NCBI RefSeq assembly: GCF_030408355.1
Contig: NZ_CP046606.1
Coordinates: 248,001-312,000 of the forward strand
DNA length: 64,000 bases
DNA from: Corynebacterium afermentans subsp. afermentans
GTDB taxonomy: Bacteria > Actinomycetota > Actinomycetes > Mycobacteriales > Mycobacteriaceae
Direction: 5' to 3'
Below are positions 55,865 to 64,000 of this stretch, piece by piece. Numbering within the stretch: position 1 is the first letter of the stretch; every line of letters starts with the position of its first letter. The notes below the pieces were generated by a model that ran no database searches, was not told the DNA's origin, and saw only the letters and a list, made by a program, of their open reading frames with translations. Both the position numbers and the translations under genes were made by a program.

Positions 55865-56914
55865 ATGACCAGACGCGATCTCACCAACGCACCCCTGCTC
55901 GAGGCGGCCTGTGGCCGTACCCCCTCGCGCACCCCGGTGTGGTTCATGCGCCAGGCCGGCCGCTCCTTGCCCGAATACCGCGAAGTGCGCGAAGGCATCC
56001 CCATGCTGGACTCGTGCTTCAAGCCGGAACTTCTTGCGGAGATCACGCTGCAGCCGGTGCGCCGCCACGACGTCGACGCCGCGATCCTGTTCTCCGACAT
56101 CGTGGTCCCGCTCAAGGCGGCGGGCGTGGACGTGGAGATCGTGCCCGGCCGCGGCCCGGTGATGGCGGAGGCGGTGCGCACGCGCAGTGATGTGGAGAAG
56201 CTGCCTGTGCTGGATAGCGAGGTCGCCGCCGTCGCCGACGGCATCCGCATCATCCTGGACGAGCTGAGCGATACCCAAGCCCTGATCGGCTTCGTCGGCG
56301 CACCGTTTACCCTGGCCAGCTACCTCATCGAGGGCGGTCCGAGCAAGAACCACGAAAAGACCAAGGCGATGATGCACGCCGAGCCGGAAACCTGGCACGC
56401 GCTGATGCGCCGCCTGGTGCCCACGATCATCGCGTTCCTGCGCACGCAAGTCGAAGCCGGCATCGACGCGATGCAGCTGTTCGACTCCTGGGCGGGCTTC
56501 CTCACCGAAGCCGACTACCGCGAATTTGTTCTGCCGTACTCGGTGGAGATCCTCGAATCCGTCGCAGGCGAGATCCCACGCATCCACTTCGGGGTGAGCA
56601 CCGGCGAGCTGCTCGGCGCGATGTCCGAGGCCGGCGGCGAAGTCATGGGCGTGGACTGGCGCGTGCCGCTGGACACGGCCGCGACCCGGTTTGCCACCCC
56701 GCGCGTGCTGCAGGGCAACCTGGACCCGGCCATGCTGTTCGCCGGCACCGACGTCGTGCGCGACGAGGTCGCGCGCATCAAGGCGGAAGCCGCCCGCGCA
56801 ATCGCAGCGGGCGATGCCACTGGACACATCTTCAACCTCGGCCACGGCGTGCTGCCCACCACCGACGCGGACGCGATCACCGAGGCCGTGCGCATCATCC
56901 ACGAGGAGAGCTAA
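55865..56914 (+). CDS. hemE: Uroporphyrinogen decarboxylase
   Basis: 349 residues. N-terminal PVWFMRQAGRSLPEYRE and GFVGAPFTLASYLIEGG signatures, and DSWAGFLT. It removes the four acetate carboxyls of uroporphyrinogen III to give coproporphyrinogen III. TAGGCT lies 8 nt before the ATG at 55865, suggesting a leaderless message. The stop overlaps the next start (TAATG). Confidence 0.95.
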   Translation: MTRRDLTNAPLLEAACGRTPSRTPVWFMRQAGRSLPEYREVREGIPMLDSCFKPELLAEITLQPVRRHDVDAAILFSDIVVPLKAAGVDVEIVPGRGPVMAEAVRTRSDVEKLPVLDSEVAAVADGIRIILDELSDTQALIGFVGAPFTLASYLIEGGPSKNHEKTKAMMHAEPETWHALMRRLVPTIIAFLRTQVEAGIDAMQLFDSWAGFLTEADYREFVLPYSVEILESVAGEIPRIHFGVSTGELLGAMSEAGGEVMGVDWRVPLDTAATRFATPRVLQGNLDPAMLFAGTDVVRDEVARIKAEAARAIAAGDATGHIFNLGHGVLPTTDADAITEAVRIIHEES

Positions 56915-58347
56915 TGAACATCGCCATCATCGGTGCCGGCCTGGCGGGCCTGACCGCCGCGTACGAACTTCGCAGCACGGGCTCCGCCCGCGCCGGGGCA
57001 GAGGACGACCTGAAGGTCGACGTCTACGAGGCCACCGACCGGCTTGGCGGCAAATTGCGCACCGTCGCTTTTGAAGCCGGCCCCACCGACATGGGCGCCG
57101 AGGCGTTCATGGCGCGGCGCCAAGACGCTGTGGACTTCTTCACCGAGCTCGGCCTTGCCGGCTCGCTGGTGGAACCGTCCGGCCTGCGCTCCCTGGTGTG
57201 GGTGGACGGCGAGACGCGGGGGCTGCCCACCGGCGGCGTGATGGGCATCCCGTCGACGTCCGAGACTGTCGCACACCTGGTCAGCGAGGACACTGCCCAG
57301 CGCATCGACACCGAGGCCGACCGCGAAGGATTCGCCTGGGAGGTCGGCGGTGACGTCAACGTGGGCGCGCTCGTGCGCGAACGCTACGGCGACGAGGTGG
57401 TGGACAACATCGTCTCCTCCCTGCTCGGCGGGGTGTACTCCTGCACCGCCGACGACCTCGGTGTGCGCGCGACCATCCCGCAGCTGGCCGAGGAGCTCGA
57501 CCGCCTCGCCGCCGTAGACGCAGACGGCAAGGTCCACCTGTCCACCGCCGTGGCCAACCTGGAGCGCTCCCGCCGCGAGATGCCCACCGGCCAGGGCGCG
57601 GTGTTCAAGACCTTCCGCGACGGCTACCAGGAGGTCTACGAAACGCTCGCCGAAAAATCCGGCGCGGACATCTACATCGACGCGTTCATCTCCGCCATCG
57701 AGCTCGAGGGCTCGAAGTACCGCCTCAAAGGCGGCGAGGACACCGCCTACGACCACGTCATCCTCGCCGTGCCCGCCCCGACTGCGGCGCTGTTGCTCAA
57801 AGAGGTTGCTCCTGAGGCATCCGGGGCGCTGAAAACTGTGAAGCTGGCCAACTCCGCCGTGGTGGGCATGCGGTTTGCCACCGACGAGGGCCTGCCGCAG
57901 AACTCCGGCGTCCTCGTGTCCACCGGCGCGGAGGACGTCCACGCGAAGGCGTTCACGTTCTCCTCGCGCAAGTGGCCGCACCTTGCCGAGCGCGGCGGCG
58001 CACTCGTGCGCGCCAGCTTCGGCCGCTTCGGCGACAACGTCGCCATCACCGCCACCGAGGACGATCTCGTGGACTGGGCCCTCGACGACCTCAAAACCAT
58101 CACCGGCTTCGACGGTCGCGCCGCCGGCCTCGAGGAGATCTACGTCCAGCGCTGGCTCGGCGGCCTGCCCCGCTTCGACGAGAACCACCTCGCCACCGTG
58201 GCCAAGGTGCGCAGCCTGCTTCTCGACGAACCAAAGGCATCCCACATCTCCCTCACCGGCGCGTGGGCCGGTGGGGTCGGCGTGCCGGCAGTTATCGCCG
58301 ATGCGAGGGCTGCGGCGGCAGCTGTCGTCGATAAGCAAAAGCCCTAA
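56914..58347 (+). CDS. hemY: HemY-type porphyrinogen oxidase (coproporphyrinogen III oxidase, CgoX)
   Basis: 477 residues. FAD loop IIGAGLAGLTAAYEL, the TDRLGGKLRT block, and a C-terminal GAWAGGVGVPA FAD segment. In actinobacteria this enzyme oxidises coproporphyrinogen III to coproporphyrin III in the coproporphyrin-dependent route. It overlaps hemE by 1 nt. ferrochelatase and HemQ genes are not in the window. The long Ala-rich end is typical. Confidence 0.92.
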   Translation: MNIAIIGAGLAGLTAAYELRSTGSARAGAEDDLKVDVYEATDRLGGKLRTVAFEAGPTDMGAEAFMARRQDAVDFFTELGLAGSLVEPSGLRSLVWVDGETRGLPTGGVMGIPSTSETVAHLVSEDTAQRIDTEADREGFAWEVGGDVNVGALVRERYGDEVVDNIVSSLLGGVYSCTADDLGVRATIPQLAEELDRLAAVDADGKVHLSTAVANLERSRREMPTGQGAVFKTFRDGYQEVYETLAEKSGADIYIDAFISAIELEGSKYRLKGGEDTAYDHVILAVPAPTAALLLKEVAPEASGALKTVKLANSAVVGMRFATDEGLPQNSGVLVSTGAEDVHAKAFTFSSRKWPHLAERGGALVRASFGRFGDNVAITATEDDLVDWALDDLKTITGFDGRAAGLEEIYVQRWLGGLPRFDENHLATVAKVRSLLLDEPKASHISLTGAWAGGVGVPAVIADARAAAAAVVDKQKP

Positions 58348-58378
58348 ACCCACGGGGCGTGCGCTAGGTTGATCACCT

Positions 58379-59140
58379 ATGGAAGAACACGCGGATCCAC
58401 GCGAGACCACCGCCGAGAAGGAGTGGTGGGAAGAAGACGGCCTGCCGTGGAACGGCAAACCCACCAAGGCTGACTACTGGTGCCTGGGCTGGTTCGGCTT
58501 CGTCGGCATCTTCGGCCTGGCCATGATCCCGCTGCGGGCCTGGCTGCTGGGCCTGGACCCGCCGATCCTTTTGGCGCTGACCGGCTCTCGCATCGGCGCG
58601 GCCTCCACCGGCGCGCTCGCCGCGGTGGGGGAGGCGCCGAACTGGCTGTGGTTTTTGCTTATCGGCTCGATCGTGAACATCAAGTTCGACTGGATCTACT
58701 GGTGGGCCGGCAAACTCTGGGGCCGCGGCATCCTTGATGTGCAGGCCGCCAACTCGCCTCGCGCCGCGAAAAACATCGCGCGGGTGGAGCAGTGGGCCAT
58801 CAAGCTGGGCTGGCTGGGCATCTTCCTCGCCTACGTGCCCATCCCACTGCCGATTGCGTTTGTGGTGTTCGTGCTCATGGGCATGACCGGGATGCCGCTG
58901 TGGAAGTTCATGGTCCTGGACTTCATCTCCAAGACGCTGTGGTCGTTTCTCTACCTGGGGCTGGGCTGGTGGATCGGTGAGCCGGTGGTGATGGTGCTGG
59001 AGCAGTACGCCAAGGTGGCCAACTGGATCGCCATCGTTTTGCTGGTGGTGGTGTTTTTCGGCATCTTCCGCAACCAGAACAAGAAGAAGCCGGTGGTGCA
59101 GCCCGAGGTCGTGGGCAACGAGTTCGAGGCCGGGCGTTAG
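58379..59140 (+). CDS. DedA-like membrane protein
   Basis: 253 residues. A charged N-terminus (about 40 residues, many Glu and Trp) precedes five or six hydrophobic segments. The FLAYVPIPLPIAFVVFVLMG and KFMVLDFISKTLWSFLYLG regions resemble the VTT/DedA core, given here in two parts. DedA proteins are flippase-like membrane proteins; the role here is unknown. TAGGTT lies 8 nt before the ATG, so the message may be leaderless. Followed by a nested inverted repeat. Confidence 0.72.
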   Translation: MEEHADPRETTAEKEWWEEDGLPWNGKPTKADYWCLGWFGFVGIFGLAMIPLRAWLLGLDPPILLALTGSRIGAASTGALAAVGEAPNWLWFLLIGSIVNIKFDWIYWWAGKLWGRGILDVQAANSPRAAKNIARVEQWAIKLGWLGIFLAYVPIPLPIAFVVFVLMGMTGMPLWKFMVLDFISKTLWSFLYLGLGWWIGEPVVMVLEQYAKVANWIAIVLLVVVFFGIFRNQNKKKPVVQPEVVGNEFEAGR

Positions 59141-59161
59141 GCCGGCCGGGCGGCGGCGCCA

Positions 59162-59229
59162 AAAGTCGAGCGGCGGAGGTCGAGTACGCCCGGTTCTAGG
59201 CCCGGACTCGACCTCCCGTACTCGACTTT
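59162..59229. repeat. Nested intergenic inverted repeat, GTCGAG type
   Basis: Outer arms AAAGTCGAG (59162-59170) and CTCGACTTT (59221-59229) pair over 9 bp; inner arms GGAGGTCGAGT (59175-59185) and ACTCGACCTCC (59206-59216) over 11 bp, with 4-nt interior loops and a 20-nt apical loop. It lies 22 bp after the DedA-like gene. No T run, so it is not a standard terminator. Confidence 0.82.
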
Positions 59230-59251
59230 CGCGTCGGTGGGCGAAGGGGGC

Positions 59252-59333
59252 CTGACAGATTCCGCCAGGCGTCTGCGTCGACCTGGGGTTAGGGCCGTCT
59301 GACAGATTCTGCCGCGAAGTGTCGGACCCCAGG
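59252..59333. repeat. Direct and inverted short repeats after the DedA-like gene
   Basis: CTGACAGATTC(C/T)GCC occurs at 59252-59266 and again at 59299-59313. CCTGGGGT at 59282-59289 is the reverse complement of ACCCCAGG at 59326-59333. These fill the rest of the 201-bp gap and contain no gene. Confidence 0.6.
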
Positions 59334-59341
59334 GCCCGCCG

Positions 59342-60178
59342 CTAGCGGTTGACCACGACGGTGGAGAAGTCCTCGTCGCCGCGGCCGGCGTCCTGCTGGG
59401 CCTCCAGCGACGCCAGGGCGGCGGAGACGGCGGGCAGGTCCTTGTCCGAAGACGCGAGCATCAACCGGGCGTCCTTGGCGATGGCGTCGGCGGTGAAGTC
59501 GCCGGGCGAGGTAGAGCGCTCGCCCAAAAGGAACGGCGACTTCATGTTCACGATGAACTCCAGGCCGGTGGAGCCGAGCATGTCCACCACCTGCTCCGGC
59601 GACAACCCCTGGGATTCGCCCAGGTAGAGCGCCTCCTTGAACCCTTCGATGGTGACGGCCAAGGCGAGGTTGGCGAGCAGTTTGCCCACGGCGGCGCCGG
59701 CGGCGGTGTCCACCTCCTTGAGCCGTGAAGGGTTGGCGGCGGCCCAGGGGGAGACGACGTCGGCGACTTGAGAGCGTCGAGAGGCATCGGCGCCTCCGAC
59801 GTAGACGCCGAGCTTGCCGGCGCGGGCGGGCGGGAGCGACCCGACCACCGGGGTGTGCACGTAGCCGGGCACGGCGTCGGCGAAGGCGGCGGCGTCGGCG
59901 GGGGAGATGGTGGTGGCATCGGCCCAGGTCACGCCGTCGGGGATCAGCCCGGGCTCGATCACCACCTCACGGACGACGTCGGGGCCGAACAGGCAGGTGA
60001 TCACCAGCTCGGCGCCTTCGACCGCCTCCGCGGGCGTCGAGGCGGCGGCAGCCCCGCGTGAGACCAACGGCTCGGTCTTCTCTGCGGTGCGGTTCCATAC
60101 GGTGAGTTCGTGCTCGTCGACGAGCTTGAGCGCGAGCTCAGTGCCCATGCGACCGAGGCCTAAAAACGCGATTTTCAT
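59342..60178 (-). CDS. NAD(P)-dependent beta-hydroxyacid dehydrogenase-like protein
   Basis: 278 residues. Rossmann loop FLGLGRMGTELA at the N-terminus, then the substrate-binding GLIPDG block and the C-terminal all-helical domain of the 3-hydroxyisobutyrate dehydrogenase family. The catalytic Lys normally lies in a GxGxxxKxxxN motif; here AAGAAVGKLLANLAL keeps Lys and Asn. Substrate unknown. ATG at 60176-60178 with TATCCT 7 nt upstream. Convergent with the DedA-like gene. Confidence 0.85.
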   Translation of the reverse strand: MKIAFLGLGRMGTELALKLVDEHELTVWNRTAEKTEPLVSRGAAAASTPAEAVEGAELVITCLFGPDVVREVVIEPGLIPDGVTWADATTISPADAAAFADAVPGYVHTPVVGSLPPARAGKLGVYVGGADASRRSQVADVVSPWAAANPSRLKEVDTAAGAAVGKLLANLALAVTIEGFKEALYLGESQGLSPEQVVDMLGSTGLEFIVNMKSPFLLGERSTSPGDFTADAIAKDARLMLASSDKDLPAVSAALASLEAQQDAGRGDEDFSTVVVNR

Positions 60179-60198
60179 ATGGCCTAGGATAGACAATC
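60179..60198. promoter_or_regulatory. Overlapping divergent leaderless promoters, dehydrogenase gene and hemL
   Basis: Only 20 bp separate the two ATGs. TAGGAT at 60185-60190 is the plus-strand -10, 8 nt before hemL. TATCCT, the minus-strand reading of 60186-60191, is 7 nt before the dehydrogenase ATG. Five of the six bases are shared, so one 7-bp word, TAGGATA, may serve both directions. Confidence 0.55.
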
Positions 60199-61524
60199 AT
60201 GACTGCGGAAAAGCCGACTTCAGCTAACACCCAGCGCTCGCACGAACTGTTCGAGCGGGCGCAGAAAACCACCCCGGGCGGCGTGAACTCGCCGGTGCGC
60301 GGTTTCGGCTCGGTGGGCGGGCAGACCCGCTTCATCCAGAGCGCGCACGGCTCGCAACTCATCGACGTGGACGGCAACTCGTACGTGGACCTGGTGTGCT
60401 CCTGGGGCCCGATGGTGCACGGCAATGCCCACCCCAAGATCGTCGAGGCGGTGGAGAAAGCCCTGCGCAACGGCCTGAGCTTCGGTGCGCCCACGGAGGC
60501 GGAGATCCAGATCGCGGAGCACATTGTCAAGCGCACGTCGGTGGAGGAGGTGCGCATGGTCAACTCCGGCACGGAGGCCACCATGTCCGCCGTGCGTCTG
60601 GCACGCGGGTTCACGGGCCGGCCGAAGATCATCAAATTTGAGGGCTGCTACCACGGCCACGTGGACGCGCTGCTGGCGTCCGCGGGCTCCGGCATCGCCA
60701 CGTTCTCCCTGCCGGATTCCCCGGGCGTGACTGGCGCGCAGGCGCAGGACACCATCGTGGTGCCGTACAACGACATTGAGGCGGTGGAGCGCGCGTTCCG
60801 CGAGAACGAGGGCCAGATCGCCGCGGTGATTGCAGAGGCGGCCGCGGGCAACATGGGCACCGTCGCCCCGCGCAACGACTTCAACGCCAAGCTCAAGGAG
60901 CTCGCGCATCTCAATGGCGCGCTGTTGATCCTGGACGAGGTGATGACGGGCTTCCGCACCTCGTATGCCGGCTGGTACGGCGTGGATAACGTCGCGGGCG
61001 ACCTGACCACTTTTGGCAAGGTCGTCTCCGGCGGCCTGCCGGCGGCGGCGTTCGGCGGCCGCCACGACATCATGGAGCACCTCGCGCCGAACGGCCCCGT
61101 CTACCAGGCGGGCACCCTGTCCGGTAACCCGGTGGCGATGGCATCCGGCCTGGCCTCGCTGGAGCTGGCGAGCGAGGACATCTACCCCACGCTGAACAAA
61201 AACGCGGATTTGCTGGAGCGTTTGCTTCACGACGCCCTGACGGCCGAAGGCGTCACCCACCACATCCAACGCGCAGCGACCATGCTGTCCATCCGGTTCG
61301 GCGAGGGCGAGGGCCACAACTTCGCCGACATGCAGGCCGCCGACACGTTCCGCTACGCCCCGTTCTTCCACGCCCTGCTGGATGCTGGCGTGTACGCGCC
61401 GCCGAGCGCGTTTGAGACCTGGTTCGTCTCCACCGCGCTGACGGACGAGGACTTCGGCCGCATCGAGGACGCGCTGCGCGGCGCCGCGAAGGCCGCCGCT
61501 GCGGCGCAGCCCGCGGAGGCATAA
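60199..61524 (+). CDS. hemL: Glutamate-1-semialdehyde 2,1-aminomutase
   Basis: 441 residues. PLP-binding Lys274 in [12 protein letters not shown], with the [17 protein letters not shown] and GCYHGHVD motifs of class III aminotransferases. It forms 5-aminolevulinate after HemA. The C-terminus is an Ala-rich tail. Probably leaderless from the 20-bp divergent promoter. The phosphatase gene follows directly. Confidence 0.95.
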   Translation: MTAEKPTSANTQRSHELFERAQKTTPGGVNSPVRGFGSVGGQTRFIQSAHGSQLIDVDGNSYVDLVCSWGPMVHGNAHPKIVEAVEKALRNGLSFGAPTEAEIQIAEHIVKRTSVEEVRMVNSGTEATMSAVRLARGFTGRPKIIKFEGCYHGHVDALLASAGSGIATFSLPDSPGVTGAQAQDTIVVPYNDIEAVERAFRENEGQIAAVIAEAAAGNMGTVAPRNDFNAKLKELAHLNGALLILDEVMTGFRTSYAGWYGVDNVAGDLTTFGKVVSGGLPAAAFGGRHDIMEHLAPNGPVYQAGTLSGNPVAMASGLASLELASEDIYPTLNKNADLLERLLHDALTAEGVTHHIQRAATMLSIRFGEGEGHNFADMQAADTFRYAPFFHALLDAGVYAPPSAFETWFVSTALTDEDFGRIEDALRGAAKAAAAAQPAEA

Positions 61525-62127
61525 ATGACGAAGACGACGGTGCACCTGGTGCGCCACGGCGAGGTGTACAACCCGAAGAAGATCCTCTACGGGCGCATGC
61601 CGGGCTACCACCTGTCTTCACGCGGCAACTCCATGGCCGTGGCCACCTCGAAGTTCTTCCGCGGCCGCGACGTGGTCTACCTGGCGGCGAGTCCGCTGGA
61701 GCGCGCGCAGGAAACGGCGCGCCCGATCGCTGAGGTCACCGGCTGCGAGGTGGACACCCGCGAGGACATCCTGGAGGCCGGCAACACGTTCGAGGGCTTG
61801 CGCACGAAGGGGTGGCGCTCGCAGCTGATCAACCCGATCCGCTGGCGGCACATGACCAACCCGCTCGAGCCGAGCTGGGGCGAGCCCTACCAGGAGATCT
61901 TCGAGCGCATGTGGTCCGCGGTCGAGGACGCCCGCAGCAAGGCCGAGGGCCACGAGGCTGTGATGGTCAGCCACCAGCTGCCGATTGTGATGGTGCAGCG
62001 CCACGTGCAGGGCAAGCGTCTGGCGCACGCGAGCCGCAACTGCGACCTGGCGAGTGTGACCTCACTTGTGTTTGACGGCGGCAGTGTTGTTGACTGGGCC
62101 TACAGCACTCCTGCCCAGCACATTTGA
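61525..62127 (+). CDS. Histidine phosphatase family protein
   Basis: 200 residues. RHG motif in HLVRHGEVYNPK and the second catalytic region with AASPLERAQETARP; the usual second His is in VMVSHQLP. It is a phosphoglycerate-mutase-like phosphatase; whether substrate is a small phosphate ester or protein is unknown. The ATG follows the hemL stop with no gap, and the tlpA-like gene follows 8 bp later. The same gene stands after hemL in C. glutamicum. Confidence 0.87.
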   Translation: MTKTTVHLVRHGEVYNPKKILYGRMPGYHLSSRGNSMAVATSKFFRGRDVVYLAASPLERAQETARPIAEVTGCEVDTREDILEAGNTFEGLRTKGWRSQLINPIRWRHMTNPLEPSWGEPYQEIFERMWSAVEDARSKAEGHEAVMVSHQLPIVMVQRHVQGKRLAHASRNCDLASVTSLVFDGGSVVDWAYSTPAQHI

Positions 62128-62135
62128 GAGGTACT

Positions 62136-62708
62136 ATGCGCAAGCTTTTCGCCGCGCCGCTTTGCGCGGCCGCGCTTTTGCTGGCTTCCTGCTCCGGCGC
62201 GGAAACCGGCGGCAACTTCGCGTTCCACTCGCCGGGCGGGCAGACTGAAATCTTCTACGAGGAGGCGGACCGCAAGCCCCTGGCCGGCTTCGAGGGCGAG
62301 TCGCTTCTCGACGAAGGCCAGACCATCGCCCTGAGTGATTTCGAGGGCGAGATCGTTGTGCTCAACGCGTGGGGACAGTGGTGCGCGCCGTGCCGCGCGG
62401 AGGTGGACGACCTGCAGCAGGTGCACGAGCATTTGCAGAAGCAGAACTCCGGCACCGTGCTGGGCATCAACGTCCGCGACCCGAATCCGCAGATCGCGCG
62501 GGATTTCCTGGCGGATAACGGGGTGACGTACCCGTCCATCTACGACCCGCCGTTTAAGACCGCCGCCTACTTGGGCGGCGTGCCGTCCTCGGTGATCCCG
62601 ACGACGATCGTGCTGGACAAGCAGCACCGCCCGGCGGCGGTGTTCCTCCGTGAGATCACGGCGGACGATCTGCTCGAGGTCATCGACCGCCTCGACGGGG
62701 AGGCATAG
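62136..62708 (+). CDS. TlpA/ResA-like thioredoxin-fold lipoprotein
   Basis: 190 residues. Lipobox LLLASC near residues 14-22 gives a lipid-anchored extracellular protein. Redox motif WCAPC (Cys83, Cys86), then the cis-Pro in SSVIPTTIV. It probably reduces haem-binding CxxCH cysteines for cytochrome c maturation, taking electrons from the CcdA-like protein encoded next. RBS GAGAGG. The stop adjoins the ccdA start. Confidence 0.92.
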   Translation: MRKLFAAPLCAAALLLASCSGAETGGNFAFHSPGGQTEIFYEEADRKPLAGFEGESLLDEGQTIALSDFEGEIVVLNAWGQWCAPCRAEVDDLQQVHEHLQKQNSGTVLGINVRDPNPQIARDFLADNGVTYPSIYDPPFKTAAYLGGVPSSVIPTTIVLDKQHRPAAVFLREITADDLLEVIDRLDGEA

Positions 62709-63482
62709 GTGGGCTTCGCCGATCTTGTCGCCGACGGCCCGCTGCTGCTCGGCCTGCTCGCCGCCGCGGTTGCCGGGTTAGTCTCTTTCGCTTCGCCGTG
62801 CGTGATCCCGCTCGTGCCTGGCTACATCTCCTACCTGACCGGCGTGGTCGGGGGTGAGATGACGCTGGATGACAAGGGCGCGCGCGTGTCCCGCAAGCAC
62901 TGGGCGGTCGCCGGTGCCGCCCTGCTGTTCATTATCGGGTTCACCGTGGTGTTCCTGCTGGCCACCGTCACCGTGTTCGGCGCGGTCAGTGCCATCGCGC
63001 TCAACGCGCAGACGCTCACCCGCATCGGCGGGGTGGTCACCATCCTCATGGGCCTGGTGTTCATGGGCGCCGTGCCCGCGCTGCAAAAAGACACCCGCTT
63101 CCAGCCGAAAAAGTGGACCACCATTGTGGGCGCGCCGCTGCTCGGCGGGATCTTCGCACTCGGCTGGACACCGTGCCTGGGGCCCACGCTGGCCGCCATC
63201 ATCTCGGTGTCAGTGGGCACCGAGGGCTTCACCGCGGCGCGCGGCGTGCTGCTCGTCATTGCGTACTGCATCGGGCTGGGCTTGCCGTTTCTGCTTGTCG
63301 CGTTCGGCTCGTCGAAGGCCGTGCGCAGCATCGACGTGCTGCGCCGCCACTCCCGCGGCATCCAGATCGCCGGCGGTGTCGCCATGATCGTTGTCGGCAT
63401 CATGCTGCTCACCGGCGCCTGGGACGTGTTTATCGGTTGGTCGCGCCAACTCGTCGACGGATTCGGAGGGACGATCATCTAA
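62709..63482 (+). CDS. ccdA: CcdA/DsbD-family cytochrome c biogenesis protein
   Basis: 257 residues, six hydrophobic helices. Conserved Cys in SFASPCVIPLVPGYISYL at the N-terminus and in GWTPCLGPTLAAI, the two membrane Cys of CcdA. It carries reducing power across the membrane to the TlpA-like protein. GTG start directly after the tlpA-like gene; resB starts with no gap. Confidence 0.94.
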   Translation: MGFADLVADGPLLLGLLAAAVAGLVSFASPCVIPLVPGYISYLTGVVGGEMTLDDKGARVSRKHWAVAGAALLFIIGFTVVFLLATVTVFGAVSAIALNAQTLTRIGGVVTILMGLVFMGAVPALQKDTRFQPKKWTTIVGAPLLGGIFALGWTPCLGPTLAAIISVSVGTEGFTAARGVLLVIAYCIGLGLPFLLVAFGSSKAVRSIDVLRRHSRGIQIAGGVAMIVVGIMLLTGAWDVFIGWSRQLVDGFGGTII

Positions 63483-64000
63483 ATGAAGACGGCACAGACC
63501 TGGCTGAAAAAGGCGTGGCACTGGCTCACCAGCATGCGCACCGCCTTGATGCTGCTGTTCGTGCTGGCGGTCGCCTCCATCCCGGGCGCATTGTTGCCGC
63601 AGCGCACCGTGTCGTCCTCGCTGGTGGACGACTACCTCAAGGCCAACCCCACCACCGGCCCGATCTACGACAAGCTGCAGCTTTTCGACGTCTTCCAGTC
63701 CACGTGGTTCCTCGCCATCATCGTGCTTCTGACCATTTCCCTGGTCGGCTGCATCATCCCGCGCTCCATCGACCACTGGCGCGCCTACAAGGCCAAGCCG
63801 ACGCGCGCGCCCAAGTACTTGGGCCGCATGCCGCACCACGTGGAGGGGGAGGTCGCGGGGGCGCCGGAGGACGTCGAGAAGCAGTTGCGCAAGCAGCTGA
63901 AACGCTGGCACGTGGCGTCCTACGAGCCGGACGAGGACCGCGCCGGGGCGTACTCCATTTCGGCCGAGCGCGGCTACACGCGAGAGCTGATGAACCTGAT
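63483..64000 (+). CDS. resB: ResB-like cytochrome c biogenesis protein, 3' end off the window
   Basis: 172 codons are visible. The N-terminus has a basic stretch and a first membrane helix ALMLLFVLAVASIPGALLP, then a further helix LAIIVLLTISLVGCIIP, matching ResB/Ccs1. It forms with CcsA the system II cytochrome c synthase that attaches haem to apocytochrome outside the membrane. The ATG at 63483 follows the ccdA stop directly. The stop and the CcsA gene would lie to the right of the window. Confidence 0.9.
   Translation, partial: MKTAQTWLKKAWHWLTSMRTALMLLFVLAVASIPGALLPQRTVSSSLVDDYLKANPTTGPIYDKLQLFDVFQSTWFLAIIVLLTISLVGCIIPRSIDHWRAYKAKPTRAPKYLGRMPHHVEGEVAGAPEDVEKQLRKQLKRWHVASYEPDEDRAGAYSISAERGYTRELMNL

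Overview
The window is a contiguous piece of a high-GC actinobacterial chromosome, almost certainly from the genus Corynebacterium. The evidence is two antigen-85-type mycolyltransferases, mycothiol genes (mshA and S-(hydroxymethyl)mycothiol dehydrogenase), a fused RmlC-RmlD enzyme, senX3-regX3, the ppx-proC-BldC-like-bS22 neighbourhood also known around Rv0495c-Rv0500B of Mycobacterium tuberculosis, and a hemA-C-D-B-E-Y-L cluster ordered as in C. glutamicum. I saw no rRNA, tRNA, CRISPR array, prophage or insertion sequence. About 64 genes are supported, plus two decayed ones. The species cannot be named from this sequence.

Layout. 1-3856: an acyl-CoA synthetase running off the left edge, a secreted SGNH esterase, and mycothiol-dependent formaldehyde oxidation. 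3853-12406 (minus): cell-surface glycan genes (GT2 enzymes, rmlA, rmlCD, rmlB, a flippase-like protein), a secreted protein of unknown function and an M1 peptidase. 12420-17301 (minus): an S9 peptidase and two mycolyltransferases that flank a 36-codon ORF on the other strand. 17382-23556: lpd and sdhCAB. 23657-29345: small membrane proteins, a DUF2993 protein, a broken methyltransferase and murB. 29649-33113: two tandem fadD paralogues. 33257-38137: a ParA-like ATPase, mshA and two secreted S1 proteases with the remains of a third between them. 38346-45313: gpmA, senX3-regX3, ppx, proC, a BldC-like regulator and a tiny ribosomal protein. 45465-64000: a SerB-like phosphatase, the haem cluster and the start of a cytochrome c maturation operon (tlpA-ccdA-resB).

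How the genes fit together. Most of the content is housekeeping: cell-envelope assembly (rhamnose linker, mycolates, peptidoglycan), respiration (Lpd, succinate dehydrogenase, haem, cytochrome c), mycothiol redox chemistry and fatty-acid activation. Many genes have a TANNNT -10 box 6-8 nt before the start codon, which suggests leaderless transcripts. In two places the -10 boxes of divergent genes overlap inside a 20-24 bp gap.

Most unusual signals: (i) a P-type ATPase homologue inside the haem cluster that has lost every catalytic signature, including the phosphorylated Asp; (ii) intergenic inverted repeats that share an architecture (13-16 bp outer arms, often nested, with a roughly 20-22 nt apical loop) but use different sequence words at different loci; (iii) a shared 21-bp motif upstream of three acyl-CoA synthetase genes; (iv) a Ser-rich 36-residue ORF between two mycolyltransferases; (v) the decayed protease and methyltransferase genes.
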